In this document: piece after piece, positions 32,108 to 32,348 of the stretch | Numbering within the stretch: position 1 is the stretch's first letter | Layout: every line of letters begins with the position of its first letter | Assembly (NCBI GenBank): GCA_015231265.1 | Contig: JADGBX010000016.1 | Span: forward strand, 1 to 32,348 | From: Magnetococcales bacterium | GTDB lineage: Bacteria; Pseudomonadota; Magnetococcia; Magnetococcales; JADGBX01 | Length of the DNA stretch: 32,348 bases | Direction: 5' to 3' | Program-made: the position numbers and the translations under genes | The notes under the pieces: generated by a model | What the model saw: only the letters and a program-made list of their open reading frames with translations | Databases searched by the model: none | What the model was told of the DNA's origin: nothing

Positions 32108-32348
32108 ATGGATGACCTCACGGACCGGTTACTTTCATCCATTACCGTAGAGAATGAACAGATTCTCTATGTAGCCCGGGCTGGAAGTAGTCTGAACGAT
32201 GACCAACAACCCGATGACAGCGACATTCACTTTGCCTTTACGACGCTCAGCCTGATTCTCTTCTCAGGCTTGAAAAACAGCCCTTATCATCGCCGTTTCT
32301 TTCTGGATGAGATAGAAAAGATCGAAGAGATCCACCCACTCCATCTGC
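32108..32348 (+). CDS. Start of a second PH-like protein (C-terminus off window)
   Basis: The first 80 codons of an open frame that runs off the window. CAGGAG lies 10 bases before the ATG. The visible part starts MDDLTDRLLSSITVENEQILY and continues with a strand-rich segment (FAFTTLSLILFSGLK... and DEIEKIEEI). This resembles the bacterial PH (YokE/bPH) fold plan: a glutamate-rich helix, a TTxRLIxF-like strand, then an xxIxxIxx strand. The match is weaker than in the acidic 807-aa protein. It is divergent from the DUF255 gene. Confidence 0.6.
   Translation, partial: MDDLTDRLLSSITVENEQILYVARAGSSLNDDQQPDDSDIHFAFTTLSLILFSGLKNSPYHRRFFLDEIEKIEEIHPLHL

Noticed and set aside
1-32348. tRNA, rRNA, CRISPR arrays, insertion sequences, prophage or toxin-antitoxin modules
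   Set aside because: No cloverleaf, conserved rRNA stretch, spaced direct repeats, transposase or phage motifs were recognised by eye.

Overview
The window reads as chromosome of a motile Gram-negative bacterium, most likely a member of the Pseudomonadota with mid-range GC. Evidence includes Sec signal peptides and periplasmic proteins, a c-type cytochrome, nonulosonic-acid sugar genes of the kind used for flagellin or surface glycosylation, a divergent flagellar-cap (FliD-like) protein, c-di-GMP signalling proteins, a bifunctional-type RSH protein and good sigma-54 promoter matches. The genus cannot be fixed from the sequence; a deep-branching, Magnetococcales-like lineage is only a guess. 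No rRNA, tRNA, CRISPR array, insertion sequence or phage module was seen.

Layout. 1-2650 (minus): an SpsF-like cytidylyltransferase cut by the window edge, the PseC-type aminotransferase translationally coupled to it, a strong intrinsic terminator, and a soluble SLT-domain lytic transglycosylase without a signal peptide. 2.96-5.65 kb (plus): a tail-anchored coiled-coil protein and a B12-binding radical SAM enzyme. 5.7-7.1 kb: a small exported cytochrome c (minus) and a ketopantoate-reductase-family protein (plus). 7.15-11.3 kb (minus, reading RSH > exonuclease III > H-NOX/PilZ): a stress/signalling cluster. 11.7-15.9 kb: small genes with long AT-rich gaps, including a membrane-anchored Cys-rich protein, a zinc-ribbon-like protein, a CheX phosphatase domain fused to a ribbon-helix-helix domain, and two mini-genes (78 and 42 aa) each preceded by a sigma-54-type promoter. 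16.1-18.95 kb (minus): a secreted Sel1-repeat protein and a HAMP-GAF-GGDEF diguanylate cyclase. 19.4-25.45 kb (plus): a TPR-glycosyltransferase, two paralogous secreted two-cysteine coiled-coil proteins and the FliD-like protein. 25.45-32.3 kb: a very acidic 807-aa protein with a C-terminal PH-like domain, a zinc-ribbon/M50B membrane protease, a small HTH-like protein, an exported DUF255 thioredoxin-fold protein, and the start of a second PH-like protein.

A plausible theme is motility and surface control. Candidate parts are nonulosonate sugars, cap and transglycosylase proteins, a gas-sensing PilZ effector, a GGDEF cyclase and a CheX-type phosphatase domain joined to a DNA-binding domain. 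The strongest candidates for something undescribed are the H-NOX/YcgR-like/PilZ fusion, the CheX-RHH fusion, the pair of two-cysteine secreted proteins, and the sigma-54 mini-gene region with two minus-strand terminators that have no annotated gene behind them. Functions are inferred from motifs read by eye; no database search was possible.
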